Source: Thalassobius sp002708925
GTDB lineage: Bacteria > Pseudomonadota > Alphaproteobacteria > Rhodobacterales > Rhodobacteraceae
Direction: 5' to 3'
Assembly: GCF_049803795.1 (NCBI RefSeq)
Contig: NZ_JBNAGJ010000002.1
Coordinates: 310,001-374,000, forward strand
Length of the DNA: 64,000 nt
Below the pieces are notes generated by a model, which saw only the letters and a list, made by a program, of their open reading frames with translations, did not search any database and had not been told where the DNA came from. The translations under genes and the position numbers were made by a program. How positions within the stretch are numbered: position 1 is the stretch's first letter; every line of letters starts with the position of its first letter. Below are positions 8,602-15,790 of the stretch, in pieces.

Positions 8602-9879
8602 TCAGTAGTTGGATTTGATCTGAACGCAGGTTTCGGTTTCGGTGTTGTACATACCGCAGCCCAGACCTTTCCAATCGGACTTCAGCACAGCCGATTCCGG
8701 CAGGAAGTCGGTCCAGGCGTCGCCGGGAACTTCGGTGGTCTGGCTGATGATGTCGAACTGGCCGTCTTCCTGAATTTCACCGATCAGAACCGGCTTGGCC
8801 AGGTGGTGGTTCGGCAGCATCACGGCGGTGCCGCCGGTCAGGTTCGGAACTTCCAGGCCGTACATGGCTTCGCGGACGGCGTCCACATCAGTGGTGCCGG
8901 CGGCTTCCAGCGCCTTGATGTACATGTTGAAGCCGATCACGTGCGCTTCCATCGGGTCGTTGGTGACGCGCTCTTCACCCATGCGGGCTTTCCATGCGGC
9001 GACGAATTCGTCGTTGATTTCCGATTCAGCCGACTGGAAGTAGTTCCAGGCCGCCAGGTGGCCCACCAGGTTCGAGGTGTCCAGGCCGGCCAGCTCTTCT
9101 TCGCCAACCGAGAAGGCAACGACGGGGATGTCGTCAGCCGACACGCCGGCAGCGGCCAACTCTTTGTAGAAACCGATGTTGGCGTCACCATTGATGGTGC
9201 TGATCACGCCGACTTTCTTACCGTCTGCGCCCAGGGCCACAACGTCAGCCACGATTTTCGACCAGTCCGAATGACCGAAGGGGGTGTAGTTGACGAAGAT
9301 GTCCTCTTCGGCAATGCCTTTACTCTTCAGATAGGATTCCAGAATATTGTTAGTGGTCCGCGGGTACACATAGTCGGTGCCCAGCAGCGCGAATTTCTCG
9401 ACGCCCAGTTCATCCAGGAAATAATCCGTGGCGGGGATCGCCTGCTGGTTCGGGGCCGCGCCGGTGTAGAACACGTTTTTCGAGGATTCTTCGCCTTCGT
9501 ACTGGACCGGGTAGAACAGCAGGCCGTTCAGCTCTTCGATCACCGGCAGAACCGATTTACGCGACACCGAGGTCCAGCAGCCGAACATCACGTCCACGTC
9601 CTGCACGGTCAGCAGCTCGCGGGCTTTTTCAGCGAACAGCGGCCAGTCGGAGGCCGGGTCAACAACGACGGCTTCCAGTTTCTTGCCCAGAACGCCGCCC
9701 TTGGCGTTTTGCTCGTCGATCAGCATCAGCATGGTGTCTTTCAGAGTGGTCTCCGAAATGGCCATGGTGCCCGACAGCGAATGCAGCACGCCAACCTTAA
9801 TGGTGTCTTCGGCAGCAAAGGCCGGGGCGGTCAGGCTTAGCGACAGCGCCCCCGCCAGAGTGGCTTTGATAAAGTTCAT
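8602..9879 (-). CDS. urtA: Urea ABC transporter substrate-binding protein UrtA
   Basis: A 425-residue periplasmic receptor of the HAAT type. The start at 9879 is chosen because GGAGG (9886-9890) sits 6 bases upstream; an ATG at 9885 would touch that site. A signal peptide (MNFIKATLAGALSL..., cleavage after AFA) leads into IKVGVLHSLSGTMAIS. Further UrtA-type segments include TVQDVDVMFGCWTSVSRKSV and LLFYPVQYEGEE. It is first in urtABCDE and is divergent from the urease operon, so imported urea feeds UreABC. Nitrogen control is expected but no clear NtrC site was identified. Confidence 0.95.
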   Translation of the reverse strand: MNFIKATLAGALSLSLTAPAFAAEDTIKVGVLHSLSGTMAISETTLKDTMLMLIDEQNAKGGVLGKKLEAVVVDPASDWPLFAEKARELLTVQDVDVMFGCWTSVSRKSVLPVIEELNGLLFYPVQYEGEESSKNVFYTGAAPNQQAIPATDYFLDELGVEKFALLGTDYVYPRTTNNILESYLKSKGIAEEDIFVNYTPFGHSDWSKIVADVVALGADGKKVGVISTINGDANIGFYKELAAAGVSADDIPVVAFSVGEEELAGLDTSNLVGHLAAWNYFQSAESEINDEFVAAWKARMGEERVTNDPMEAHVIGFNMYIKALEAAGTTDVDAVREAMYGLEVPNLTGGTAVMLPNHHLAKPVLIGEIQEDGQFDIISQTTEVPGDAWTDFLPESAVLKSDWKGLGCGMYNTETETCVQIKSNY

Positions 9880-10264
9880 GGTCATCCTCCGAGGCGGGGA
9901 CGCAGGTTTCATCCTTGCATCAGGCAGGCCGAAACCTTACCTGACCCCCGCAACATTGTTTTTGTTGCACAAGTGTGGCGGCCGCTTCTGATTTTCACGT
10001 CTTGATCGGTCGTCCACACGCCCTGGCGGCTTTTGCGCCCTGGGCAGGCATAGCAAAGTCACGAAGATCTGCGTTCGGCAAATACCTGACCAAGAGTCAC
10101 CTTTCCATTCCGCCTCTCTGCACAATTATTAATCCACACAAGCCGCAATTGCCTATTAATGGTGCAAATTAGGCGTGATTTGACGCGATAAGCCCGCTTT
10201 TTGAGCATCCATCTTTCATGTGCTGCCTCTCTGTGCGACTCGTTTCAGGCGATTGACGGAGGGG
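9880..10264. promoter_or_regulatory. Divergent regulatory region between urtA and ureD
   Basis: About 385 bp with no gene. The urtA-proximal part contains an inverted repeat GCAACA-N7-TGTTGC (9950-9968). The ureD-proximal part is locally AT-rich (about 10115-10200). TGCAC (10119-10123) and GTGCA (10162-10166) occur but are 38 bp apart, not the 7 bp of an NtrC site. Promoters for both operons must lie here; I could not place -35/-10 pairs with confidence. Confidence 0.5.
9950..9968. promoter_or_regulatory. Inverted repeat upstream of urtA, possible operator
   Basis: GCAACA and TGTTGC are separated by 7 bases, about 70 bp upstream of the urtA start. The symmetry suits a dimeric regulator. No known consensus was matched by eye. 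Confidence 0.35.
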
Positions 10265-11107
10265 ATGATTCAAATTCTGGCGGACATATCACCCAAGGCA
10301 GACATGCTGCACCAGCCTCGCGCGGTGGGTCAGGCGCTGGTGTCTTCCAAGGCGCGGGACGGGGGCTCGGCCCTGTCGGATTTCCGCACGTCAGGCTGTC
10401 TGAAGACCTTGTTCCCGCATGGCAGCCGTGATCGCCTGACCGGCGTTTTCCTGAACACCGCCGGGGGGATAACCGGCGGTGACCGGCTGAAATTCCGGGC
10501 GCGGGCCGGGACAGAATCGCATCTGTGCCTGACCACCCAGGCCGCCGAGCGAATCTATCGCGCGCAACCCGGCGAAATCGGCCATGTCGAAAACCGACTG
10601 ACCATCGCGCCCGGCGCGCGGCTGGACTGGCTGCCGCAGGAAACCATCCTGTTCGATCACGGCGCGCTGGACCGGACGCTGACCGTTGAAATGACCGCCG
10701 ATTCCCGCCTGTTGGCTGTCGAATCGCTGATCCTGGGGCGCAGCGCGATGGGCGAGACCCTGACCAACACCCATCTGCGCGACCGAATTCGCATCCGCCG
10801 CGACGATGACCTGATCTTTGCCGATACGCTGCGGCTGGACTCCGATACGCTGGCCGATCTGCCAGGCACCGCCATGCTGAACGATGCCGGAGCCATGGCC
10901 TCGGTCCTCTTTGCCGCCCCCGAGGCCGAGGCTCATCTGCCCCCCCTGCGCGATCTGATGCCGGACACCGGCGGCGTGTCTCTGATCCGTCCCGGCCTGC
11001 TGTTCGCCCGCATTCTGGCCTCTGACGGCTTTGTTCTGCGCCAGTCTCTGATCCCCGTTCTGACCCATCTGAACGGTGCCAACCTTCCTCGAACCTGGAT
11101 GATCTGA
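10265..11107 (+). CDS. ureD: Urease accessory protein UreD
   Basis: About 280 residues. UreD is a scaffold that binds apo-urease and, with UreF and UreG, forms the nickel-delivery complex. Family marks include QPRAVGQALVSSKAR near the N-terminus, LFPHGSRDRLTGVFLNTAGGITGGD (the conserved NTAGGxxGGD) and WLPQETILFDH. The start is unsettled: GTG at 10220 is longest, ATG at 10265 has GGAGG only 2 bases away, and ATG at 10304 has a weak AAGG. It is first in the ureDABCEFG operon; ureA begins 1 bp after its stop. Confidence 0.9.
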   Translation: MIQILADISPKADMLHQPRAVGQALVSSKARDGGSALSDFRTSGCLKTLFPHGSRDRLTGVFLNTAGGITGGDRLKFRARAGTESHLCLTTQAAERIYRAQPGEIGHVENRLTIAPGARLDWLPQETILFDHGALDRTLTVEMTADSRLLAVESLILGRSAMGETLTNTHLRDRIRIRRDDDLIFADTLRLDSDTLADLPGTAMLNDAGAMASVLFAAPEAEAHLPPLRDLMPDTGGVSLIRPGLLFARILASDGFVLRQSLIPVLTHLNGANLPRTWMI

Positions 11108-11108
11108 C

Positions 11109-11411
11109 ATGCAACTAACCCCCCGCGAAAAAGACAAACTGCTGATCGCGATGGCGGCCGAGGTCGCCCGCAAACGCCTGGCCCGCGGCGTGAAACTGAA
11201 CCACCCCGAGGCCATCGCCCTGATCACCGACGCCGTGGTCGAAGGCGCGCGCGACGGGCGCAGCGTGGCCGATCTGATGATGGCCGGGGCCCAGGTCATC
11301 ACCCGCGATCACTGCATGGAGGGCATCCCCGAGATGATCCACGAAGTGCAAGTCGAAGCCACCTTTCCCGACGGCACCAAGCTGGTCACCGTCCACAACC
11401 CCATTCGCTAA
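11109..11411 (+). CDS. ureA: Urease gamma subunit UreA
   Basis: A 100-residue structural subunit of urease, which hydrolyses urea to ammonia and carbamate in the cytoplasm. It is full length and starts MQLTPREKDKLLIAMA. It contains RLARGVKLNHPEAIALI and ends with FPDGTKLVTVHNPIR, all strongly family-typical. It lies between ureD and a 55-codon gene that separates it from ureB. Confidence 0.97.
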   Translation: MQLTPREKDKLLIAMAAEVARKRLARGVKLNHPEAIALITDAVVEGARDGRSVADLMMAGAQVITRDHCMEGIPEMIHEVQVEATFPDGTKLVTVHNPIR

Positions 11412-11423
11412 AAGGACAGCCCC

Positions 11424-11591
11424 ATGAAGACTCTGACCACCGCCGCCCTGACCGCCCTGATCGCCGCCCCCGCCCTGGCGCATGACGGGATGCATCTGCA
11501 CCCACATGCCGATGACAGCAGCTGGCTGCCGCTGATCGCCAGCTCGATCGCCATTGGCCTGATTGCCCTGATCGCCTGGGGCCGCAAATGA
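11424..11591 (+). CDS. 55-aa His-containing secreted/membrane peptide in urease operon
   Basis: A short frame of 55 codons between ureA and ureB. The protein starts MKTLTTAALTALIAAPALAH, a signal-peptide-like segment. The motif HDGMHLHPHADD (four His, two Met) follows, then a hydrophobic helix of about 18 residues ending in WGRK. It predicts a small membrane-anchored peptide exposing a His-rich metal-binding loop in the periplasm. Its stop overlaps the ureB start (ATGA at 11588-11591), so translation is probably coupled. An AAGGA-like site lies just upstream of its ATG. I infer a nickel-related role from the histidines and the urease context; no family is recognised. Confidence 0.75.
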   Translation: MKTLTTAALTALIAAPALAHDGMHLHPHADDSSWLPLIASSIAIGLIALIAWGRK

Positions 11592-11893
11592 TCCCCGGCG
11601 AGCTGTTCCCCGCGGCTGGCGAGCTGACCCTGAACGCGGGCAGCGAGCCCATCACCCTGATGGTGGCCAATACCGGCGACCGGCCCGTGCAGGTCGGCTC
11701 GCACTACCATTTCTATGAAACCAACCCCGCGCTGGAGTTCGACCGCGAAGCCGCCCGCGGTCTGCGCCTGGACATCGCCGCCGGCACCGCCGTGCGCTTC
11801 GAACCCGGTCAACGCCGCGAGGTGACGCTGATCCCGATCTCGGGGGGGCGCACCGTCTATGGTTTCAATCAAAAGGTCATGGGCGCGCTGTAA
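11588..11893 (+). CDS. ureB: Urease beta subunit UreB
   Basis: A 101-residue structural subunit. It shows MIPGELFPAAGELTLNAG, the conserved GDRPVQVGSHYHFYETN, and RLDIAAGTAVRFEPGQ. Length is normal. It begins inside the stop of the 55-codon gene and ends 33 bp before ureC. Confidence 0.97.
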   Translation: MIPGELFPAAGELTLNAGSEPITLMVANTGDRPVQVGSHYHFYETNPALEFDREAARGLRLDIAAGTAVRFEPGQRREVTLIPISGGRTVYGFNQKVMGAL

Positions 11894-11926
11894 GCGCCTG
11901 TCCGATAACGTCCGAAGGATCTCGCA

Positions 11927-13672
11927 ATGCCCGCCAAAATCTCTCGTTCTGACTATGCCGCCATGTACGGCCCCACCGTGGGCGACAAGCTGCGCCTGGC
12001 CGATACCGATCTGATCATCGAGGTCGAACGCGACCTTCTGGCCGAGCGCGCCAACGGCATGGGCGGCAACGCGCCTCTCTATGGCGAAGAGGTCAAATTC
12101 GGCGGTGGCAAGGTGATCCGCGACGGCATGGGACAGGCCCAAACCACGCGGGCCGAGGGCGCCGTGGATACGGTGATCACCAACGCTCTGATCGTCGATC
12201 ACACCGGCATCTACAAGGCCGACGTGGGTCTGAAAAACGGCCGCATCCACAAGATCGGCAAGGCGGGCAACCCCGACACGCAGCCCGGCGTCGACATCAT
12301 CGTCGGCCCCGGCACCGAGGCCATCGCGGGCGAGGGCAAGATCCTGACGGCGGGCGGTTTTGACAGCCATATCCACTATATCTGCCCGCAACAGATCGAG
12401 GACGCGCTGCACTCGGGCCTGACCACCATGCTGGGCGGCGGCACCGGGCCGGCGCATGGTACGCTGGCCACCACCTGCACCCCAGGGCCGTGGCATATCG
12501 GGCGGATGCTGCAATCGGCGGACGCTTTCCCGATGAACCTGGCCTTTGCGGGCAAGGGCAACGCCAGCCTGCCCGCCGCGCTGGAGGAACAGATCAAGGG
12601 CGGCGCCTGCGCGCTGAAGCTGCACGAGGATTGGGGCACCACCCCCGCCGCGATTGATTGCTGCCTGGGTGTGGCCGACGCGATGGATGTGCAGGTGATG
12701 ATCCACACCGACACGCTGAACGAATCCGGGTTCGTGGAACACACCGTCGCCGCCATGAAGGGCCGCACCATTCACGCCTTCCACACCGAGGGCGCGGGCG
12801 GCGGCCATGCCCCCGACATCATCAAGATCTGCGGCGAGGAACACGTTCTGCCCTCGTCCACCAATCCCACGCGCCCCTTCACCGTGAATACCGTGGATGA
12901 ACACCTGGACATGTTGATGGTCTGTCACCATCTGGACAAATCCATCCCCGAGGACGTGGCCTTTGCCGAATCGCGTATCCGCCGCGAAACCATCGCCGCC
13001 GAGGACATCCTGCACGATATGGGCGCGTTCTCGATCATCGCGTCCGACAGTCAGGCCATGGGCCGCGTCGGCGAGGTTCTGATCCGCACCTGGCAAACCG
13101 CCGACAAGATGAAGAAACAGCGCGGACGTCTGCCCGAGGAAACCGGCGAGAACGATAACTTCCGCGTCCGCCGCTATATTGCGAAATACACCATCAACCC
13201 GGCCATCGCGCATGGCATCGCGCATGAAATCGGCTCGATCGAAGAGGGCAAACGCGCCGATCTGGTGCTGTGGAACCCGGCGTTTTTTGGCGTAAAGCCG
13301 GAAATGGTACTGATGGCCGGCACGATTGTCTGTGCGCAGATGGGCGATCCCAATGCCTCGATTCCGACGCCGCAGCCGGTCTATTCGCGGCCCATGTTTG
13401 GGGCCTATGGCCGGTCGGTCGAACATTCGGCCGTTGTCTTCGTATCCGAGGCCGCGCAGGCCGACAGTATCGGGGATAAGCTGGGCCTGGCCAAGCAGAC
13501 CGTCGCCGTCCAGAACACCCGCAACATCGGCAAATCCGATCTGAAACTAAACGCCGCCACCCCGCAGATCGAGGTGCACCCCGAAACTTACGAAGTCCGC
13601 GCGGATGGCGAATTGCTGACCTGTCAGCCCGCCGAGGTGCTGCCGATGGCGCAGCGCTACTTCATGTTCTGA
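11927..13672 (+). CDS. ureC: Urease alpha (catalytic) subunit UreC
   Basis: A 581-residue dinuclear nickel amidohydrolase. All active-site residues are present: H148 and H150 (HIH), Lys231 to be carbamylated (ALKLHEDWG), H260, H286, the flap Cys333-His334 (MVCHHLD) and D374. Numbering is shifted by 14 from Klebsiella UreC. Most of that shift is an insertion of about 12 residues around 36-50 (LLAERANGMGGNAP), before YGEEVKFGGGKV. It ends with the usual PMAQRYFMF. The enzyme should be active. Confidence 0.98.
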   Translation: MPAKISRSDYAAMYGPTVGDKLRLADTDLIIEVERDLLAERANGMGGNAPLYGEEVKFGGGKVIRDGMGQAQTTRAEGAVDTVITNALIVDHTGIYKADVGLKNGRIHKIGKAGNPDTQPGVDIIVGPGTEAIAGEGKILTAGGFDSHIHYICPQQIEDALHSGLTTMLGGGTGPAHGTLATTCTPGPWHIGRMLQSADAFPMNLAFAGKGNASLPAALEEQIKGGACALKLHEDWGTTPAAIDCCLGVADAMDVQVMIHTDTLNESGFVEHTVAAMKGRTIHAFHTEGAGGGHAPDIIKICGEEHVLPSSTNPTRPFTVNTVDEHLDMLMVCHHLDKSIPEDVAFAESRIRRETIAAEDILHDMGAFSIIASDSQAMGRVGEVLIRTWQTADKMKKQRGRLPEETGENDNFRVRRYIAKYTINPAIAHGIAHEIGSIEEGKRADLVLWNPAFFGVKPEMVLMAGTIVCAQMGDPNASIPTPQPVYSRPMFGAYGRSVEHSAVVFVSEAAQADSIGDKLGLAKQTVAVQNTRNIGKSDLKLNAATPQIEVHPETYEVRADGELLTCQPAEVLPMAQRYFMF

Positions 13673-13844
13673 GCCCGGCATGAGCCTTCGTATGTGCCAT
13701 CCTCTGAATGGGCCAGCCGGGCCGAATGCCGCTTTGCGCGCTGTTTTCACGCAGATTCGCTTGCAGCGCGGCCTCGCGTTTCTGCAATCGCGCGATCTGG
13801 GCGCGAATTTCCGTCAGTTCATTGGTCAGGGTCAAAGCGTGCAT
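13662..13844 (-). CDS. Possible small coiled-coil protein antisense in ureC-ureE gap
   Basis: A 60-codon frame whose ATG at 13844 has AGAGG 5 bases upstream. Residues 3-30 (LTLTNELTEIRAQIARLQKR...) show heptad spacing of Leu/Ile with charged residues, a believable coiled coil. The C-terminal part is rich in Pro, His and Arg. Its 3' end overlaps the ureC stop by 11 bp. A competing plus-strand frame in the same gap looks less protein-like. Function unknown; it may not be a gene. Confidence 0.4.
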   Translation of the reverse strand: MHALTLTNELTEIRAQIARLQKREAALQANLRENSAQSGIRPGWPIQRMAHTKAHAGLRT

Positions 13845-13921
13845 CTGGGCCTCTGGTCTTGTGCGGTGCTCACACCCTCCGGCAATCTGCTTAACAAACC
13901 TTGAATCACCTGGGAAAAACC

Positions 13922-14428
13922 ATGCCCCTGCCCACTGCTCATACATTCACCCGCGATCTGGACGCCAGCGATGCCGCAAAAACCGTCACCCTGTCCTATG
14001 ACGACCGTTTTTTGCGCCGCAAGCGGTTGCAGGCGGATGACGGCACCGCCTTTCTGGTGGATCTGGAGCACACCGAGAACCTGAACCAGGGCGATGCGTT
14101 CACCCTGACCGATGGCACCCATATCCGCGTGCTGGCCGCGCCGGAACAGCTGCTGCAAGTCACCGGACAGCAGCTGCCGCGTCTGGCCTGGCATATCGGC
14201 AATCGCCACACCCCCTGCCAGATCGAGGCCACGCGCCTGCTGATCCAGCGCGACCATGTGATTATGGCGATGCTGTCTCATCTGGGGGCGACGGTGACGG
14301 AAGTTCAGGAACCCTTCCTGCCCGAAGGCGGTGCCTATGGTCATGGCCGCACCCATTCGCACGAGCACGGCAAGACCCTGCACACGCATGAGCACGATCA
14401 TTCGCACAGCTACAGCCATGATCACTGA
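13922..14428 (+). CDS. ureE: Urease accessory nickel chaperone UreE
   Basis: A 168-residue protein that binds nickel and passes it to the UreDFG complex. The core includes TLSYDDRFLRRKRL, the helix-turn region WHIGNRHTPCQI, and VTEVQEPFLPEGGAYGHG. The tail from about residue 139 is a His-rich nickel sponge (THSHEHG, HTHEHDHSHSYSHDH). An in-frame TTG at 13901 is rejected in favour of the ATG. Its last 11 bp overlap ureF. Confidence 0.95.
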   Translation: MPLPTAHTFTRDLDASDAAKTVTLSYDDRFLRRKRLQADDGTAFLVDLEHTENLNQGDAFTLTDGTHIRVLAAPEQLLQVTGQQLPRLAWHIGNRHTPCQIEATRLLIQRDHVIMAMLSHLGATVTEVQEPFLPEGGAYGHGRTHSHEHGKTLHTHEHDHSHSYSHDH

Positions 14429-15056
14429 CACGCATATCCTGACCCTCATGCAATGGCTGTCGCCGGCCTATCCGGTGGGCGCGTTCAGCTATAGCCACGG
14501 GTTGGAATATGCGATTCAGGCGGGGCATGTCACCGATGCGGCCAGTTTTCAGGCTTGGTTAACAGACATCCTGCGGCACGGGACGGGGCGCAACGACGCG
14601 ATCTTGCTGCACGCCGCCTATCGCGGGGACGATCTGGATGAGGTGGACGCGCTGGCCCGCGCCTTTGCGCCCTCGGCCGAACGCCTGCTGGAAACCCAGC
14701 AACAGGGCGCCGCCTTCTGCCGAACCACCGCCGCGATCTGGGGCGCGGATATGCCCGCGCTGACCTATCCGGTTGCCCTGGGCCACGCCGCCGCCCGTCA
14801 GGGCATTCCTCTGTCGCAAACCTGCGCGCTGTACCTGCACGCCTTTGCGTCCAACCTGACCTCGGCCGCGATCCGGCTGGTGCCACTGGGCCAGACCGAA
14901 GGCCAGGCGATCATCACCGCCCTGTCGCCCCTGTGCGAGGACATCACCCGCGCAGCCGCCAGCCAGACGCTGGACGATCTGGGCGGCACCACCATTCTGG
15001 CCGACATCGGCTCGATGAAACACGAAACACAATACACAAGGCTTTTCCGCTCATGA
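14418..15056 (+). CDS. ureF: Urease accessory protein UreF
   Basis: A 212-residue protein acting as the UreD-UreG bridge and checkpoint in metallocentre assembly. The start MITDTHILTLMQWLSPAYPVGAFSYSHGLE is family-typical (SPxxPVGxFSYSxGLE). TCALYLHAFASNLTSAAIRLVPLGQTEGQ is the conserved middle. The start overlaps the ureE 3' end and the stop overlaps ureG (ATGA), so translation is coupled. Confidence 0.95.
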   Translation: MITDTHILTLMQWLSPAYPVGAFSYSHGLEYAIQAGHVTDAASFQAWLTDILRHGTGRNDAILLHAAYRGDDLDEVDALARAFAPSAERLLETQQQGAAFCRTTAAIWGADMPALTYPVALGHAAARQGIPLSQTCALYLHAFASNLTSAAIRLVPLGQTEGQAIITALSPLCEDITRAAASQTLDDLGGTTILADIGSMKHETQYTRLFRS

Positions 15057-15676
15057 GCTCTCCTCACGGTCCTTTACGTATCGGTATCGGTGGCCCCGTT
15101 GGCGCGGGGAAAACCACGCTGACCGCCAATCTGTGCAAGGCGCTGTCCGGCAAATATTCCATCGGCGCGATCACCAATGACATCTACACCCAAGAGGACG
15201 CCGAGGCCCTGATGCGCCTGCAAATCCTGCCGCAAGACCGGATCATCGGCGTGGAAACCGGGGGCTGCCCGCATACGGCCATCCGCGAGGATGCCTCGAT
15301 CAATCTGGCGGCCGTGGACGAGATGCGCCAGCGCCACCCCGATCTGGAAATCGTGCTGATTGAATCGGGCGGCGACAACCTGTCGGCCACCTTCAGCCCC
15401 GAACTGGCGGACCTGACGCTTTACGTGATCGACGTGGCCGCAGGCGAGGAAATCCCCCGCAAGGGCGGCCCCGCCATCACCAAATCCGACGTTCTGATCA
15501 TCAACAAAACCGATCTGGCCCCCCATGTGGGTGCCTCGCTGGACGTGATGGAGCGCGACGCAACCCGGATGCGCGCGGGCAAGCCCTTTGTTTTCGCGTC
15601 ACTGCGTCATGGCAAGGGCGTGGACGAAATCGTCGCCCTGATCGAAGAGATCGGCGGGCTGGTCGAAACCGCCTGA
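15053..15676 (+). CDS. ureG: Urease accessory GTPase UreG
   Basis: A 207-residue SIMIBI GTPase that powers nickel insertion. The P-loop GPVGAGKTT spans residues 14-22, the nickel-binding Cys72-Pro73-His74 (GGCPHTAIRED) follows, and the guanine-specificity motif is NKTD. The ATG at 15053 overlaps the ureF stop. It is the last gene of the urease operon. Confidence 0.97.
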   Translation: MSSPHGPLRIGIGGPVGAGKTTLTANLCKALSGKYSIGAITNDIYTQEDAEALMRLQILPQDRIIGVETGGCPHTAIREDASINLAAVDEMRQRHPDLEIVLIESGGDNLSATFSPELADLTLYVIDVAAGEEIPRKGGPAITKSDVLIINKTDLAPHVGASLDVMERDATRMRAGKPFVFASLRHGKGVDEIVALIEEIGGLVETA

Positions 15677-15700
15677 TTTTTCAGCACCCACCACAGGGGG

Positions 15701-15728
15701 GCCCATCCCCAACGCGGCGATGGGCGTT
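15701..15728 (+). terminator. Weak terminator-like hairpin after ureG
   Basis: GCCCATC and GATGGGC form a 7-bp stem with an 11-nt loop, followed by GTTTCC. The short T-tract makes intrinsic termination doubtful. Confidence 0.35.
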
Positions 15729-15790
15729 TCCTCCGGACCCGGCCGACCGGCTGTTTCATACTGAGGGCAGCACTTACTGACAGGCACGCA

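Noticed and set aside
10119..10166. TGCAC and GTGCA as an NtrC site
   Set aside because: The half-sites are 38 bp apart instead of 7, so they do not make a normal NtrC box.
11408..13426. A 672-codon open frame antisense to ureC
   Set aside because: It is a shadow of high-GC third-position bias. The protein is rich in His/Asp/Gly/Arg with no domain logic, while ureC on the other strand has every catalytic residue.
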